Source: Tolypeutes matacus
Lineage: Eukaryota; Chordata; Mammalia; Cingulata; Chlamyphoridae
Direction: 5' to 3'
Length of the DNA: 64,000 nucleotides
Assembly: GCA_026826555.1 (NCBI GenBank)
Contig: JAKSZT010053928.1
Coordinates: 1,202,629-1,266,628 of the forward strand
Below are positions 1 to 10,845 of the stretch, piece by piece. Numbering within the stretch: the first letter of the stretch is position 1; each line of letters starts with the position of its first letter. The notes under the pieces are model-generated. The model saw only the letters and a program-made list of their open reading frames with translations. It made no database searches and was not told where the DNA came from. Position numbers and translations under genes: made by a program.

Positions 1-138
1 TCTGGGTGGTGTGCAGCCTTTGCCTGCTGACCTAAACCCTAGATCTTTTTCGGGGCTGTTTCAGCTTGTCCTCTAGCTATTTTTTGGAGAAGAGATTCCC
101 GTGTCTTACTAGTCCGCCATCTTCCCAGAAGTTCCCCC
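1..138 (-). mobile_element. 5' end of a LINE-1, running off the left edge
   Basis: Read on the minus strand, this begins near 138 with a short G-rich start and a CTTCTGGGAAGATGGCGG-type leader, then runs into sequence closely matching 32,781-32,880, which is L1 5' UTR joined to ORF1. The body of the element would lie left of the window. An intact extreme 5' end suggests a copy that was not 5'-truncated on this side. Whether it is full length cannot be judged here, and the TSD is not visible. Confidence 0.75.
114..123 (-). promoter_or_regulatory. YY1-type site in the L1 leader
   Basis: The minus strand reads AAGATGGCGG about 15 bases inside the L1 5' end. The motif AAnATGGCG at this place is the known YY1 site of mammalian L1 5' UTRs, where it sets the transcription start. 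The identification rests on motif and position only. Confidence 0.55.
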
Positions 139-203
139 TCATAGGTTTTTATAAGGATTAAATTAATTAAAATATGGCACAGTAAAAATAATAAGTTATT
201 TTA

Positions 204-265
204 TCACTTTGGTTCTAAATTCACTTAGATTGCAAAAATCCTATTTTGCAAACAGCTTGCATTAA
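204..265 (+). repeat. 62-base direct repeat, copy 1
   Basis: Matches 4,663-4,724 in the same orientation at 58 of 62 positions without gaps. It does not match any repeat family I can name. It may be a fragment of an unlisted interspersed repeat or a small dispersed duplication. Confidence 0.7.
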
Positions 266-793
266 TGGTCAATTATTATTATGACTCATAGAATAAAATG
301 GAGAAAATGATTTTTAAAAAATGGAACTATATGTAATCTACCTAGGCTCAGAAAATATGCATTTACTGATCCTTTGTAGATGAAGATGTAACCTGATATA
401 GATAGTGATAACCAACAATCCTTTCAAAAATTAATAAATGAATAAATATTCCTGACTTTCAGTTGTATTATCAGCTCATGAAATGGAAATAACCTTAAGT
501 CCATAAGAAATGGCAGACACAGTTGGGGCAAAGGCTAAGTTAATGAATTTTTTTGTATAGTTCCGCAATATTGAACCCAACCAATGTTATTCTGTTATTT
601 ATATCCTAGACTATGCTTTTGGTTAGTCCTTGTGCCCAATGATGACAATCACAAAACTGCAAATAGAAAACAAAGTGCAATTCAGATTGTTCCTAAGAGT
701 AAACACAAAGCAGGGGCATTAGTAAGAAATTTGCATTGTAATAAGAGATATATACAGGGTTGTAGGAACAAAGGAGATAGATTCCAAATGTTT

Positions 794-814
794 TGTGTGT
801 GTGTGTGTGTGTGT
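794..814. repeat. (TG)n microsatellite
   Basis: About ten uninterrupted TG units. Simple sequence, likely to vary in length between individuals. Confidence 0.9.
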
Positions 815-1247
815 AAGATATATGTAAACAATTTCCATTTGGTAGGACTAACAATGTTGAACTTTACAATAATAATACACCTCTGGTCTTTTTTACATCC
901 AGAAACTTATTCATAGAGTGGGCTGACTAGCATATGCTGTGTAATTACTTATTGCTTACAATATCATCTGTAAATTCTGTTCAGTCCAAATACTGCCGTG
1001 GTCTTTTCAACAATATCTATTAGGTATACAAGTAAAGTAAAATTAATTATTTTCAGCTTATAGCCCAGATTTCTTTAATTTTTATTATTTTAATGATTTA
1101 TATGTAATTATATTCCTACTGTACTTTTTTTCCCAGCAGATTATTTCTTGTTGAAATGTCCTTAATTCAGATGATATTATATGAAGCATATGAAAAGAAT
1201 AATTATAAATATTCTAATATGCAGTCATTTAGGTTTAAAGCAGTTTT

Positions 1248-2068
1248 TTTATTTTGTTTTGTTTTTGTTTTTTTAACTTTATTTTGTACGTTTATTAATT
1301 GAAAATATAAGCAATTAAAAACTAAAAAGTAAACACAGATGAATAAATATGTACATTTCTCAATTAAATGTAATGGATACATGTAATGTTTTTTTTTGTG
1401 TGTGTGTGTGAATCAAACAATATATTACACAATATATTTGGTTCATAGTAATGCATTCATACAGTATTTGTCCTTTTGTGTCTGGCTTGCTTCACTCAGC
1501 ATAATGTCCTCCAGGTTCATCCATGTTGCCATATGCTTTATGACTTCATTTCTTCTTACAGCTGCATAATATTCCATCGTGTGAATAGACCACAGTTTGT
1601 TTATCCATTCATCTGTTGATGGACACCTGGATTGTTTCCAGCTTTTGGCAATGGTGAATAATGTGGCTATGAACATCGGTGTGCAGATGTCTGTTGGTGT
1701 CATTGTTCTCAGTTCTTCTGGGTATATACCCAGTAGTGGTATTGCAGGGTCACGTGGCAAGTCTATATTCAACTTCTTTAGGAACTGCCAAACAGTCCTC
1801 CATAGTGGTTGTACCATTCTGCATTCCCACCAACAGTGAAGAAGTGTTCCTATCTCTCCACATCCTCTCCAACACTTGTAGTTCTCTGTCTTTTTAATAG
1901 TGGCCATTCTGATAGGTGTGAAATGATATCTCATTGTAGTTTTGATTTGCATTTCCCTAATCATGAGTGATGTTGAGCATTTCTTCATGTGTTTTTTTGC
2001 CATTTGTATTTCTTCTTCAGAGAAATGTCTATTCAAGTCTTTTGCCAATTTTTTAACTGGGTCACTTG
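1248..2068 (-). mobile_element. 5'-truncated LINE-1 with target-site duplication
   Basis: Minus-strand L1 made of the C-terminal part of ORF2 and a short 3' UTR ending in a T-rich run on the plus strand (its A tail). A 13-base TSD, TTAAAGCAGTTTT, flanks it at 1235-1247 and 2069-2081, as expected for target-primed reverse transcription. The 3' UTR is the same type as in the copies at 17,145 and 28,746, and the perfect TSD and long open frame suggest a fairly recent insertion. Confidence 0.93.
1443..2048 (-). pseudogene. L1 ORF2p C-terminal fragment
   Basis: A 201-residue open frame covers the end of L1 ORF2p downstream of the reverse transcriptase. It has the family's Cys-rich knuckle ([18 protein letters not shown], about residues 59-76), the tryptophan-rich [11 protein letters not shown] segment, and the usual [12 protein letters not shown] and [12 protein letters not shown] segments near the end. 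The endonuclease and RT domains are absent through 5' truncation, so the copy cannot encode an active enzyme. The ATG is internal to ORF2, not a real start. Confidence 0.93.
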
Positions 2069-2131
2069 TTAAAGCAGTTTTAATGAGTTCTGGGAAATAA
2101 AATTTATATATTACTTCATTAATATTGTTTT

Positions 2132-2583
2132 TTTTTTTTTATTTTTTTTTTAAGATTTTATTTATTTACTTTATCCATTTTAAACCCCCCCTTCCCCATT
2201 TGCTGTTTTGTGTCCATTCGCTGGGCAATTCTCTGTGTGTGTTTCCTGCCATCTCCTCTCATCCTCCTCCTCCAGTCTTCACCAGGATTCGATCCTGGAG
2301 ACCTCCAATGTAGGAGAGAGGTATTCTGCTGCCTGCGCCACCTCAGCTCCTGGCTTCTGGAGCTTTCAGAGCATCTTGTCTTGTCTCTCCTCTGTTACGT
2401 CATCATCCTGCTGCATGGCTCCCAGGGCCCGACAGCTCAGCTGCACACAGAGCCTGGCAGCCCATGCGCCTTCTATATATATGTATTTTTTTTTTTTTTT
2501 TACCTGGAGGTCCCGGGGATCGAACCCAGGTCCCTCCATATGGCAGACGGACGCCCAACCATTTGAGCCACATCCGCCCCCCC
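2132..2583 (-). mobile_element. DAS SINE, long two-headed form
   Basis: About 450 bases, minus strand, flanked by the 15-base TSD CATTAATATTGTTTT (2117-2131 and 2584-2598). The outer tRNA-like head lies at about 2505-2583 and has a B box GGTTCGATCCC. A second head in the same orientation lies at about 2270-2345 and also has a B-box-like block. The middle is a non-tRNA spacer and the A tail is the T-run near 2132. Open frames here are non-coding artefacts of the SINE. Compare the copies at 13,474, 38,778 and 47,653. Confidence 0.93.
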
Positions 2584-2598
2584 CATTAATATTGTTTT

Positions 2599-3689
2599 AA
2601 ATTCAAATTTATCTTCAAGCATTCACTATTACTACTAAGTATAAGACTATTGAAAAATTGAAAGTATTGTTCTTAAATAATAGAGTAATAAAAGAGTTTT
2701 TCTGTGATGGGAGATGGGGGAGGAAGGTTCAAATTCACCTAAACAGTGAGCCAAGCATCCTATTAAAAAATCATTTAGCATTAAGCCCCTGAAAGTATGC
2801 TAGCATTTTTGGAACATTCAAAACATTTGTTTTCATGTATCTAAGGGATAATTGTCACAAATTCTGATCTCTTAATTTAAAATAATTTTGAGTTTTCTCT
2901 TCTTGTAGCTAAAAAATAACCAGTGTCTCAATTTGAAATTACACCCTCCTTAGTTAGCCTAGAGCTAATAAGTAGCAAAGATAAACAGGTCACATACTGG
3001 TGTGACTCTGGAGTTAGAACTGTATCAGATAGTTAATCTGAACAAAGCTTTTAAAACTTAGAAAACTGATTCTCCTTCAGTGAGTACTGATATATTTTCT
3101 GAATGGTAAAACAGTGCTACATATCAGTATAGCTGATAGGGTGGGTAAACATACCCCTAGCTGGTGTGTGTTCACTGCTCCACTGACCCAGAACCATCAC
3201 TCTGTCTCTCAAGAAGCACTTTGGGTCAGCCAAGCCCAGGCTAGGTAACTCATATTATCCTTCCCTGTAAAATAGGCCTTAGACATTTCTGTGAACTCCT
3301 TTCATGTGCTGCTTTCTCCTCACTAGCTCTCGTAGATCATGCCAACCCTACAGCCAGTCACTAAGGTATATTCCCAGTCATTTTAGCCTCAACTCTTGTG
3401 TAAGTAAAGAACAGAAATCTACTCAAATTAGTTTAAATTAAAAGGGTGGGTCATGTGATAGTCAAGATCTCACAAAATCAATTATATTCAGGATTCATGG
3501 GAAATAAGGCTGTAAACTGTAAAGCTATCAGGGACTAAGGAATCTATATTCTCCCCTTTTCTTTCTCACTGGGTCCAAATGGTCTCTTCTCTTCCTTTCT
3601 GCTAGTATATCTACTTCATTTTCCTCATTCATTTAGCTGGTACATAATGCACATGTCTCCAAAATGGCAGCAGCTTCCAAGTCTATATG
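2599..3689. other. Stretch without a recognised gene
   Basis: Mixed-composition DNA with no open frame resembling a known protein, no young repeat and no RNA gene that I can see. A T-run at about 3692-3713 marks the start of the next L1. Confidence 0.5.
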
Positions 3690-3903
3690 ACCTTTTTTTT
3701 TTTTTTTTTTTTTGTAAAATGATATATAAATATATATGCATATATGTGTATTTGCTTACAAAAATGTTATTTATATATATATTATATACATATATTTTAA
3801 GAGGTGCTTAGATTACCTAAAATATTACACGGAACCCACTGGGATTCCCATGTTGCCCACCTCCCACACCTCCCACCACATCCCACACAAACATTTCCCA
3901 CAG
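3690..3903 (-). mobile_element. LINE-1 3' UTR fragment
   Basis: Starts with an oligo-T run (the A tail), then an AT-rich segment and a C-rich block (CCACCTCCCACACCTCCCACC). It is the reverse complement of the insertion at 24,833-25,148, which has a clear TSD and A tail, so both are the same L1 3' UTR type, truncated within the 3' UTR. I could not find a convincing TSD for this copy. Confidence 0.7.
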
Positions 3904-3928
3904 GCTGTAGATGTCTTTTCAATGTCTT

Positions 3929-3976
3929 GAGAGAGAAAGAAAGAGAAAGAGAGAGAGAGAGAGAGGAAGAGAGAGA
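3929..3976. repeat. GA-rich simple repeat
   Basis: Impure (GA)n tract with GAAA interruptions just right of the L1 fragment. It is a purine-rich low-complexity tract. Confidence 0.85.
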
Positions 3977-4506
3977 ATATGATTTAATCCAGGAAAGCCA
4001 ATGAATGGACTAGTTTTACCTCAGGTGTCCACCTTTGATCTCTTTGATCCTGTCATCCTTGGTTGCAGGGCTCCCAGATGCACAAATCAACCTTGTTCAT
4101 CATGGTGCTAAATTTACATACAACAAAAGAAAGAAAATGGAAGATAAAAAGCCAAACTAACAAACAGGGATATCGGTGGCACTTGAAAATAGTAACAATC
4201 ACTACATTTTCATATTCCCTGGCATTTTCTCTTCAAATGTAGAAGCGGGCTATTCAGTGGGAAAGAGCTTAAAATAAACATTTTTGAAGGAGCAATGTGG
4301 CAATGTGGGTGGGGTGGTGCAATGAGCTAAAGGGATTATTGATTTCCTACACTTTGTATGTCTCTTCTTCTTTATTTTATTTTCACTAAAATGTAAACAC
4401 TGAATTTCTAATTGCTTTCCTAGATATGTTAGAGAAGCATTTAATAAACTAAAACTTGTGAAAATATTTAGAAATTTCAAAAGGATCAAACCCTGAGTCG
4501 TGATTA

Positions 4507-4660
4507 TAGAGTTTTAGAGCTGGAAGGGACCTTTTCTGCTCATTTATTTATATCCCTTAATTTTATGGAAGAATAAATAGAAGCACAGACCAGGGCAGCA
4601 GATAATTCAAGATATCCAAGGCCACACAGCTCACTGGAGTTGGACCTGGACTTGAATTCC
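4507..4660. repeat. Ancient MIR/CORE-SINE-like remnant
   Basis: Contains AGAGCTGGAAGGGACC and later AAGGCCACACAGCTCACTGGAGTTGG, both typical of old mammalian CORE-SINE/MIR-related repeats. It is heavily diverged, so the family is uncertain. A similar TCTGGAAGGAACCTT stretch occurs at about 5,055. Confidence 0.45.
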
Positions 4661-4662
4661 TT

Positions 4663-4724
4663 TCACTTTGCTTCTAAATCCACTTAGATTACAAAAATCC
4701 TATTTAGCAAACAGCTTGCATTAA
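4663..4724 (+). repeat. 62-base direct repeat, copy 2
   Basis: Matches 204-265 at 58 of 62 positions in direct orientation, 4.46 kb away. The outer limits are sharp: similarity stops at both ends of the block. Confidence 0.7.
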
Positions 4725-5883
4725 CAGAAGAGACAAAATCTAATGGGACTATTTAAAGATTTTTCTCTTTTTGTATTTAATAATTTCAACAAAATTTGCA
4801 CTGGATTGCTATATAAGCTTGAGTGTGTTGCTTAGTCTTTCAGGGACCCAGTTCTTTTGAGTCCCTATAATTTACTTTGTAATAATGAAGTAAATTCAAA
4901 ACCATCAAAGAAGAATCACCTGACTAGATTACTGTAAAGGATTCTATACCTCTGGTATTTCAATGAGTTCGTTGTCACTATGACAATGTTTTTCTCATCT
5001 AACCTCCTTTATATTATTTATGAAATTTTATTATAATAGAATTTAGAATATTAGATCTGGAAGGAACCTTAAAAATTATGTTGTCCATCTTCCTATTTAA
5101 CTTATACCATATTTTAGCTTTCTAATTATTGATATAACATAGTACTAAGGTGGCAAAAAGAAAGCAGAAAATCTGGGACTACATAAAATTAGGCACTTTT
5201 TGGTGAAGAAATGAAACTCACAGGAGCCTTCATCTTTAGCACATGAAGCTTTATTCATTTACATCATAATTTTTACATGAGTATTTGTGCAAGATAGATT
5301 TTAAAAATGAATGTGCATTACCTGAATCATAATCCTCACAGATGTGAAATGAGAAAGTGGCCATGTTTATGGTTTCCATTACAGCAAATGAAACCAACTT
5401 TTAGATGATTCTCCTACATTCATTATTAGCAGAGCACCGAATGTAAATAGACCTTAAATACATCATTAGTGTTGAAATTTTCTCTTGTAGAAAAATCTGA
5501 AAAGCCTACTGAAGTCTTACAATAAATTCTGAACATTCTTTATGCTAGTTGAAAACAAAAGGTTTATTTCTATAATATCTTCATTAAATATTTACAATGT
5601 TCTGATGGCCAAGGCGCCATTCAGCTATAAGAAAAGTGCTCTGAATTTTGTAAGCTAAAGCTCCATGTCAAACACTTCAGTTTTTTTCGTGTTTTAGTGA
5701 CCATACACCTTCGAAAATTGAAAGGAATCTTTCAGGATAGTGATGAAAGGGACAGAATCCAGGCTATTTCTCATTGCCAAGAACATCACATTGTAGCCAA
5801 TACATTTCTTTAGATGATAGGATGAGCCAAGTCCCAGGGTATCATTAAAGTATCTCTTAATAGATGGAACAAAGATTGCTTCT
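4725..5883. other. AT-rich stretch without a recognised gene
   Basis: AT-rich DNA with only short, unconvincing open frames. A short ancient-repeat-like piece sits near 5,040-5,100. Nothing else identified. Confidence 0.5.
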
Positions 5884-5897
5884 AAAAAGTGTTCATA

Positions 5898-6020
5898 GGG
5901 GGCGGAGGTGGCTCAACTGGTTGAGCGTCCGTCTACCATATGGAGGGACCCGGGTTCGATCCCCGGGACCTCCCGGTAAAATAAAAATAAATAAATAAAA
6001 AAAAAAAAAAAAAAAAAAAA
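5898..6020 (+). mobile_element. DAS SINE, single head with long A tail
   Basis: A tRNA-like head of about 75 bases has A box TGGCTCAACTGG and B box GGTTCGATCCC with a good T-stem (CCCGGGTTCGATCCCCGGG). It is followed by GTAAAATAAAAATAAATAAAT and an A tail of more than 20. A 14-base TSD, AAAAAGTGTTCATA, lies at 5884-5897 and 6016-6029. This is one of the least diverged heads in the window. Confidence 0.95.
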
Positions 6021-6050
6021 GTGTTCATAAAGTCAAATTCCTAAATAGCT

Positions 6051-6095
6051 GAAAGAGAGAGAGAGAGGGAGAGAGGGAGAGAGGGAGAGAGAAAA
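6051..6095. repeat. (GA)n / GGGAGA simple repeat
   Basis: GAGA tract with regular GGGAGA variants, about 45 bases, immediately after the SINE at 5,898. Confidence 0.88.
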
Positions 6096-9000
6096 GATAC
6101 CTAAGATTTAAAAATATATATAATCTCAGGTTAGGAACAACATAACTGTCATCTCACTCCTGCCTCTTTGTCAATTCCAAACCTAGATTCTGAGCTATTT
6201 CCTATGCTGTGAACTTGAATTTCCAGGCAACAAAGATAATTAACAAGGAAGGAATAGTGTAGCTTCCCATTTTCACCTATGTTTAAAAGGTAGGAAGTGG
6301 TGTAAGAACTTAGATTAAGAGTCCACTAGTAGCCAAAGCTGTTTGCTTACAGTTTCAATTAATTCTTTCATTGGTCGTAGATTCATTATTTCCATTTTGG
6401 AGACCTGGACACCATGGGTTAGAGAAACTAAGTAATTTGCCGTCAAGCATAGGGTTAATAAGAATAAGACTGGGAAGAGAAAGTTAGTTCTAACCAGAAA
6501 CAGAGCTTATGGGAGATAAATGTTTTCGCTTTGTAAGCAACTCACCAGCATCTTTCTTCTTGGCCTGGCCCAGTTTCCCCTATTATTAGCATCTTACATT
6601 GCTATGGTATATTTGTTACAATTAATGAACCAATGTTGATGCATTATTATTAAATAAAGTCCATACTTGATTTAGATTTCTTTAGTTGTTACTTAATGTC
6701 GTTTTTCTGTTTCAGGATTCCATCCAGGACATCACCTATTTAATAGTCATGCTTCCTTAGCAGTAGCAGTAGCTGAGGCAGTGCTGTGCATCTGCCAGGG
6801 ATGAAGGCAGCTGCTAGAACAGAGAAGCTTTAATTTTCTAAAATAAAGTCCATAACCTGCCCAGTGTACTTTGGTTAGAATGCCAAAAAAAATTTAAGGT
6901 ATAGTATTGAATTCCTCCTTTTATTAGCAGTTTCTCAGGAAATTCTCCATATGGAGGTGCTATAGCATGCGAAGCCCCTGAAAGGGAGCTGTTTTCTGAT
7001 GAGCTCAAATATAAGCCTAACAGGTTTATTTTTGTGCTTTCAAATATTCACCTTATGGTACTTTCAATTAACAGGGCAATCAGTTTCTGAAGACTCAGAA
7101 CTGGCTTTTATTAAAGATTTTTTTCTTTTCAGAGTGGTATATGAAAATTTAGATGTTAATTGAGTTTTGCTCATCTATTTAGATGTGTGAGTTAAGGGAT
7201 ATAAAATAAACCACTACATACACAAGATACAATAAATCTCTCAGGTTGAAGAACAAATAGCATAAAGTGTAATCAAAATAGTATACTCTATCACTTCAGG
7301 CCAGATGAGAGTTATTGAATGGATTAATAGGTTGGGAGATTGGATAAATCCTCAAATCCCTCCCACCTTCCACTCCACAAGAGAAACAAAGCAGGTATTT
7401 TGCAATACACATTTAAAGTGAAACTCTAATTATCATCTAGCAATCTCTTACCATATAATTCCTACCATCTACACAGCATTCTGCTTTGGTTTTTCTCTGC
7501 TCAAAAGAAACTCTTCAATATAGACTACTAAATGTTGATAATCAATTCCTTGGCTAGCTTACAAGATAGGAAAACAAAGCAAAAATGCAGGACAACAAAC
7601 AAAACTTTTGATCTCTCATAAGAAATACTTGCAGCTACTTACCCCCAAAGGCCAGTATATATGACAGACAGCAAACCATAGAAACCACAGAAAAGCCTCT
7701 AGGCCCAAAGAGAACAAAGCCAGTCCTTTGCCCTCAATTTCTTACAGCAAGATAGACAATTTTGTGATTTTCTTAGAACATGCCTCCTTCTAGACCATGT
7801 TCTAGCTTCCTGGGACCCTGGAATTCCTTCCCTCAACAGCCCAGAACACGCACCAGAGTCTGCAGATGTCGCTTCCCCACATCCATCCTCCCTTTGGTGT
7901 ACCAGTTCCCTGGTATACACCCCTTGCATGAACAGACTGGGGTGTCCACCTGAATAATTCAGGGCCCCTTTCTGGTGTGGGTTGGAGCAAGAGGTGGAAA
8001 GAGAAGGTTGGGGCAGCTAGTGGGAAGCAGCCTCCATTTGTACTCTTGTCCCAGACCCTGCAAATACTATTGGTACCCTTGCATGGGACGAGAGTGGGCT
8101 TAGTCCATTCCACAAGGACCAGGCCTACAATAGAAAGTTGTTGTTGCACACAAAAACCGAAACATGTTGCTCCCTCTTAGGGTACATATAAAAAGCAATT
8201 TTGCCAATAGCTCACACTTTCCTATGGAAGTCTCACATTTGAGTTCTCTGATGAATTTATACAATTGTCATAGAATACATTTTTATTTAAACTGTGGACT
8301 ATTTACACATTGTGTATTATATGGAGAATAAGTTATTTCCCACTATGTTACTATTGCCCACCTATATGGTGTAGTTACTCAGAAGGGATACCTCTTTATC
8401 TCAGACACAATATAATGTAATATCATTTAAGTGAGCAAAGACCCCTGCTATATGCACACGGAAAGAAAGCTGGGGTACTCTATCTGACTAATGTCATGCT
8501 GCTTTTGAATTCTCTTCAGAGAATGTGGAGAAAGTCTTTCTTGTCCTCTGAACTTTAATATAGGCTGTCTCAAAGACTTTTTTCGTACTTCCTCAGATTC
8601 CCACTAATCTAACAGGGCTGGTTGCCCCGTCTCAGCCACGAACAGGGCTGGCTGACCTTCTGGGCCTGCATGGTTCTGCTTGTCTGGGATGTTGGTTCTT
8701 GGCTGCTGCTGTGCCAGCTACACATTCAGGGTTTTTGACTCCTCCTACCACTTCAGAACTTGGATGAACCATCACACTAAAAGGCATGGTATCTGACTTC
8801 CCAAATGGCTGCCCAAAGGTCTGGATGATGCCACGTAGAGGGCTGGGGTGTTAACTACAAATGAGATGAACTTTGCCCGATAGAACCAGGAAACGGGAGG
8901 GAGCCTGGCAGATGAATCACTCTCCCTCCTCCCTCTCATTGACTGGCTGCTCTACCCAGGCTACCCTTGCACTGCTTCCCATCCTTTCTTGCTTCTTCTC

Positions 9001-10389
9001 CCTCTCCCTGCCCTGGGTTACACCTACCAAATAAAGCAACAGCATTCAATCTGCTTCTTGAACCAAGCTAAAAGCCGGCCCACTATATGAATCAGAAAAG
9101 ATAAAATCCCAAGGGTATGTATTGTACAAACCCAGATGGTTTTAGGAATAACTAATAAAGACCTATTTTCATGCCAATATTTGTAAATTACATGCATAAT
9201 AAATGATTGCTTCCATGTGATTTGGGAGGCACTATAGTGCTTGGGTATAAATTTCATCTCTTTTTCCCACAGACTCCTACCACTCTTCCCCTATAAGATA
9301 ATTAATCAAGAATTTATTGCTAATCTAGTATATCCTCAGCTTGATGAAATGTTTAAATCATTCTAAGGGTAAGATGCTTCTGTCCTCTGTCCTCATAATA
9401 TAGTTATTATGAGGGAAATCATTTGCAAGTACTAAATTGTGTGGTCTAGATTAAAGCACTGTGTTACAGAGAAATGGGGAAATAAATGAAAGTCTCCAAC
9501 TTCTAGGAAGATTGCATAATGGAGATGAGACTTTTGAATGGGGTTTTAAAGAATGGATAGTTTCTGACTTGATAGGAGAGAGACAGAAAAGTCTCCTATG
9601 ATAGTTTCAAACCTCAGCCAAGGTATGAAGAGAAGATTGGCTATTTCTGCCTTCTTAACAGAATCCCTGATGCTCACAGATCCCCTGAAGCTCACCTATA
9701 GAATTTAGGTTAATCTATAATATAAAAGAGCTTCATGATTTGACAATTATCTTAAAACAACAACAAAAGAAAGCTGAATCTAAACTTCAAATCCAGGTCT
9801 CCAAATAAAAAAAATTCTCAGAAGGCCCTCTAAGTTGTATTAATAAAAATAAACATATCTAATGGAAAGGGGCCTTCTTGATAACTATGCCTAGACAGTA
9901 AGTAAATTAATACATATTAAGCAGAATAGTCATACTACAAGATAATTTATGCAAGAATGAGATTGAGATAAAAATAATTCACTTTAGAGCACTATTGAAT
10001 TATAGGATGTCCTGGGAATAAGTGAATTAAGCTATGGCAAAAGATAATCTAGGCCCTTATTTAACATTCAAAAGTCTGTAACCTGTAAATTTTTGTTGAT
10101 CTGGGAGCCAGATTCAAGAACTTAATTAACCTGAAGACAGAACTCACAATTCAGCATAAGAAGTTCTACCTGAATTTAAAGCATTGATTTCAATACAATT
10201 ATGAAACTTAAAAAAGCAATTTATGAAGGGAAGGAAAATAGAAAATTAGGCAAAATTCCTGACAACTCTGAAAAACTCCTGTTAAGGGGACAAATGTTCT
10301 CAGACTATCCATAAGCTACAAATTTCTCCTCTCTCTTCTTGAGTGAAACTAAAATTCCAAAAATTCAGTATATGATGTATATACTGGTG
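6096..10389. other. 4.3 kb without a recognised gene
   Basis: No recognisable coding region. The 7,690-8,160 part is more GC-rich and has overlapping frames on both strands, but none resembles a protein family I know. A short tandem-like repeat of AACAGGGCTGG occurs at about 8,611 and 8,641. An AATAAA lies at about 9,030, and the 7.65-9.06 kb segment could be an old LTR, but I cannot show its ends. Diverged old-repeat fragments are likely near 9.5 kb. Confidence 0.45.
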
Positions 10390-10556
10390 AACTGATATGA
10401 TGAAATAATTGGCTTAAAAATGCCCCAGGGGGAAAAATCAAGTTGGAGGGGACTGGACAGAAGGATGAATGATAGGTGATAAGTCATAGAGGTTCCTATT
10501 CTCTCTCTTTTGTACATATTTGAAATTTTCATGATATAAATTTTTAAAATAAAATC
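10390..10556 (+). repeat. Old LINE 3'-end-like fragment
   Basis: The segment with TTTGTACATATTTGAAATTTTCATGATATAAA followed by an A-rich end resembles the 3' terminus of old mammalian LINE-1-type elements. It is strongly diverged and no TSD is visible. Confidence 0.4.
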
Positions 10557-10623
10557 CAGTATATTATCTCTAGATGGTACCTGAAAAATCAGATCTCAAT
10601 TTTTTCTATTTGTTTTCTTCAAG

Positions 10624-10626
10624 GTT

Positions 10627-10658
<32 letters not shown>

Positions 10659-10845
10659 AGGTACCGGGGATTGAACCAGGACCTCATATGTAGGAAGCCG
10701 GTGCTCAACCAATGAGCCACATCGGCTTCCTTTTCATTTTTTTGTTTGTTGTTTGTTTTTGTTTTCTCAGGTGGCATGGGGAACAGAACCTGGGACTTCC
10801 CATGTGGGAGGCAGGCACTCAACTGCTTGAGCCACATCTGCTCCC
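10624..10845 (-). mobile_element. DAS SINE, tandem dimer form
   Basis: Two tRNA-like units in the same (minus) orientation. One is at about 10,757-10,845 with CTCAACTGCTTGAGCCACATCTGCTCCC, and one at about 10,657-10,731 with GAGCCACATCGGCTTCC, separated by a TTTGTTTG-rich linker and ending in a T-run. The same arrangement recurs at 12,225, 15,627, 22,312, 53,495 and 62,975, so this is a real dimeric subfamily, not chance neighbours. Confidence 0.9.

Larger units (their letters stand above)
139..1234. other. AT-rich stretch without a recognised gene
   Basis: Intergenic AT-rich DNA. It holds a 62-base block at 204-265 that recurs at 4,663-4,724 and a TG microsatellite at 794-814. Open frames here have no recognisable protein similarity. 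No other element was identified. Confidence 0.6.

Noticed and set aside
2208..2600. Open frames of 118 and 130 codons on the plus strand
   Set aside because: They lie across a DAS SINE, antisense to it, and their stretches of Phe come from its A tail. Not a gene.
5898..5975. Functional tRNA gene
   Set aside because: A and B boxes are good, but the acceptor stem does not pair as in a tRNA and the A-rich tail with TSD marks a SINE.
7699..8180. Overlapping frames on both strands as a small gene
   Set aside because: No recognisable domain, start context or composition, and the frames overlap each other in opposite strands, typical of GC-richer noncoding DNA.
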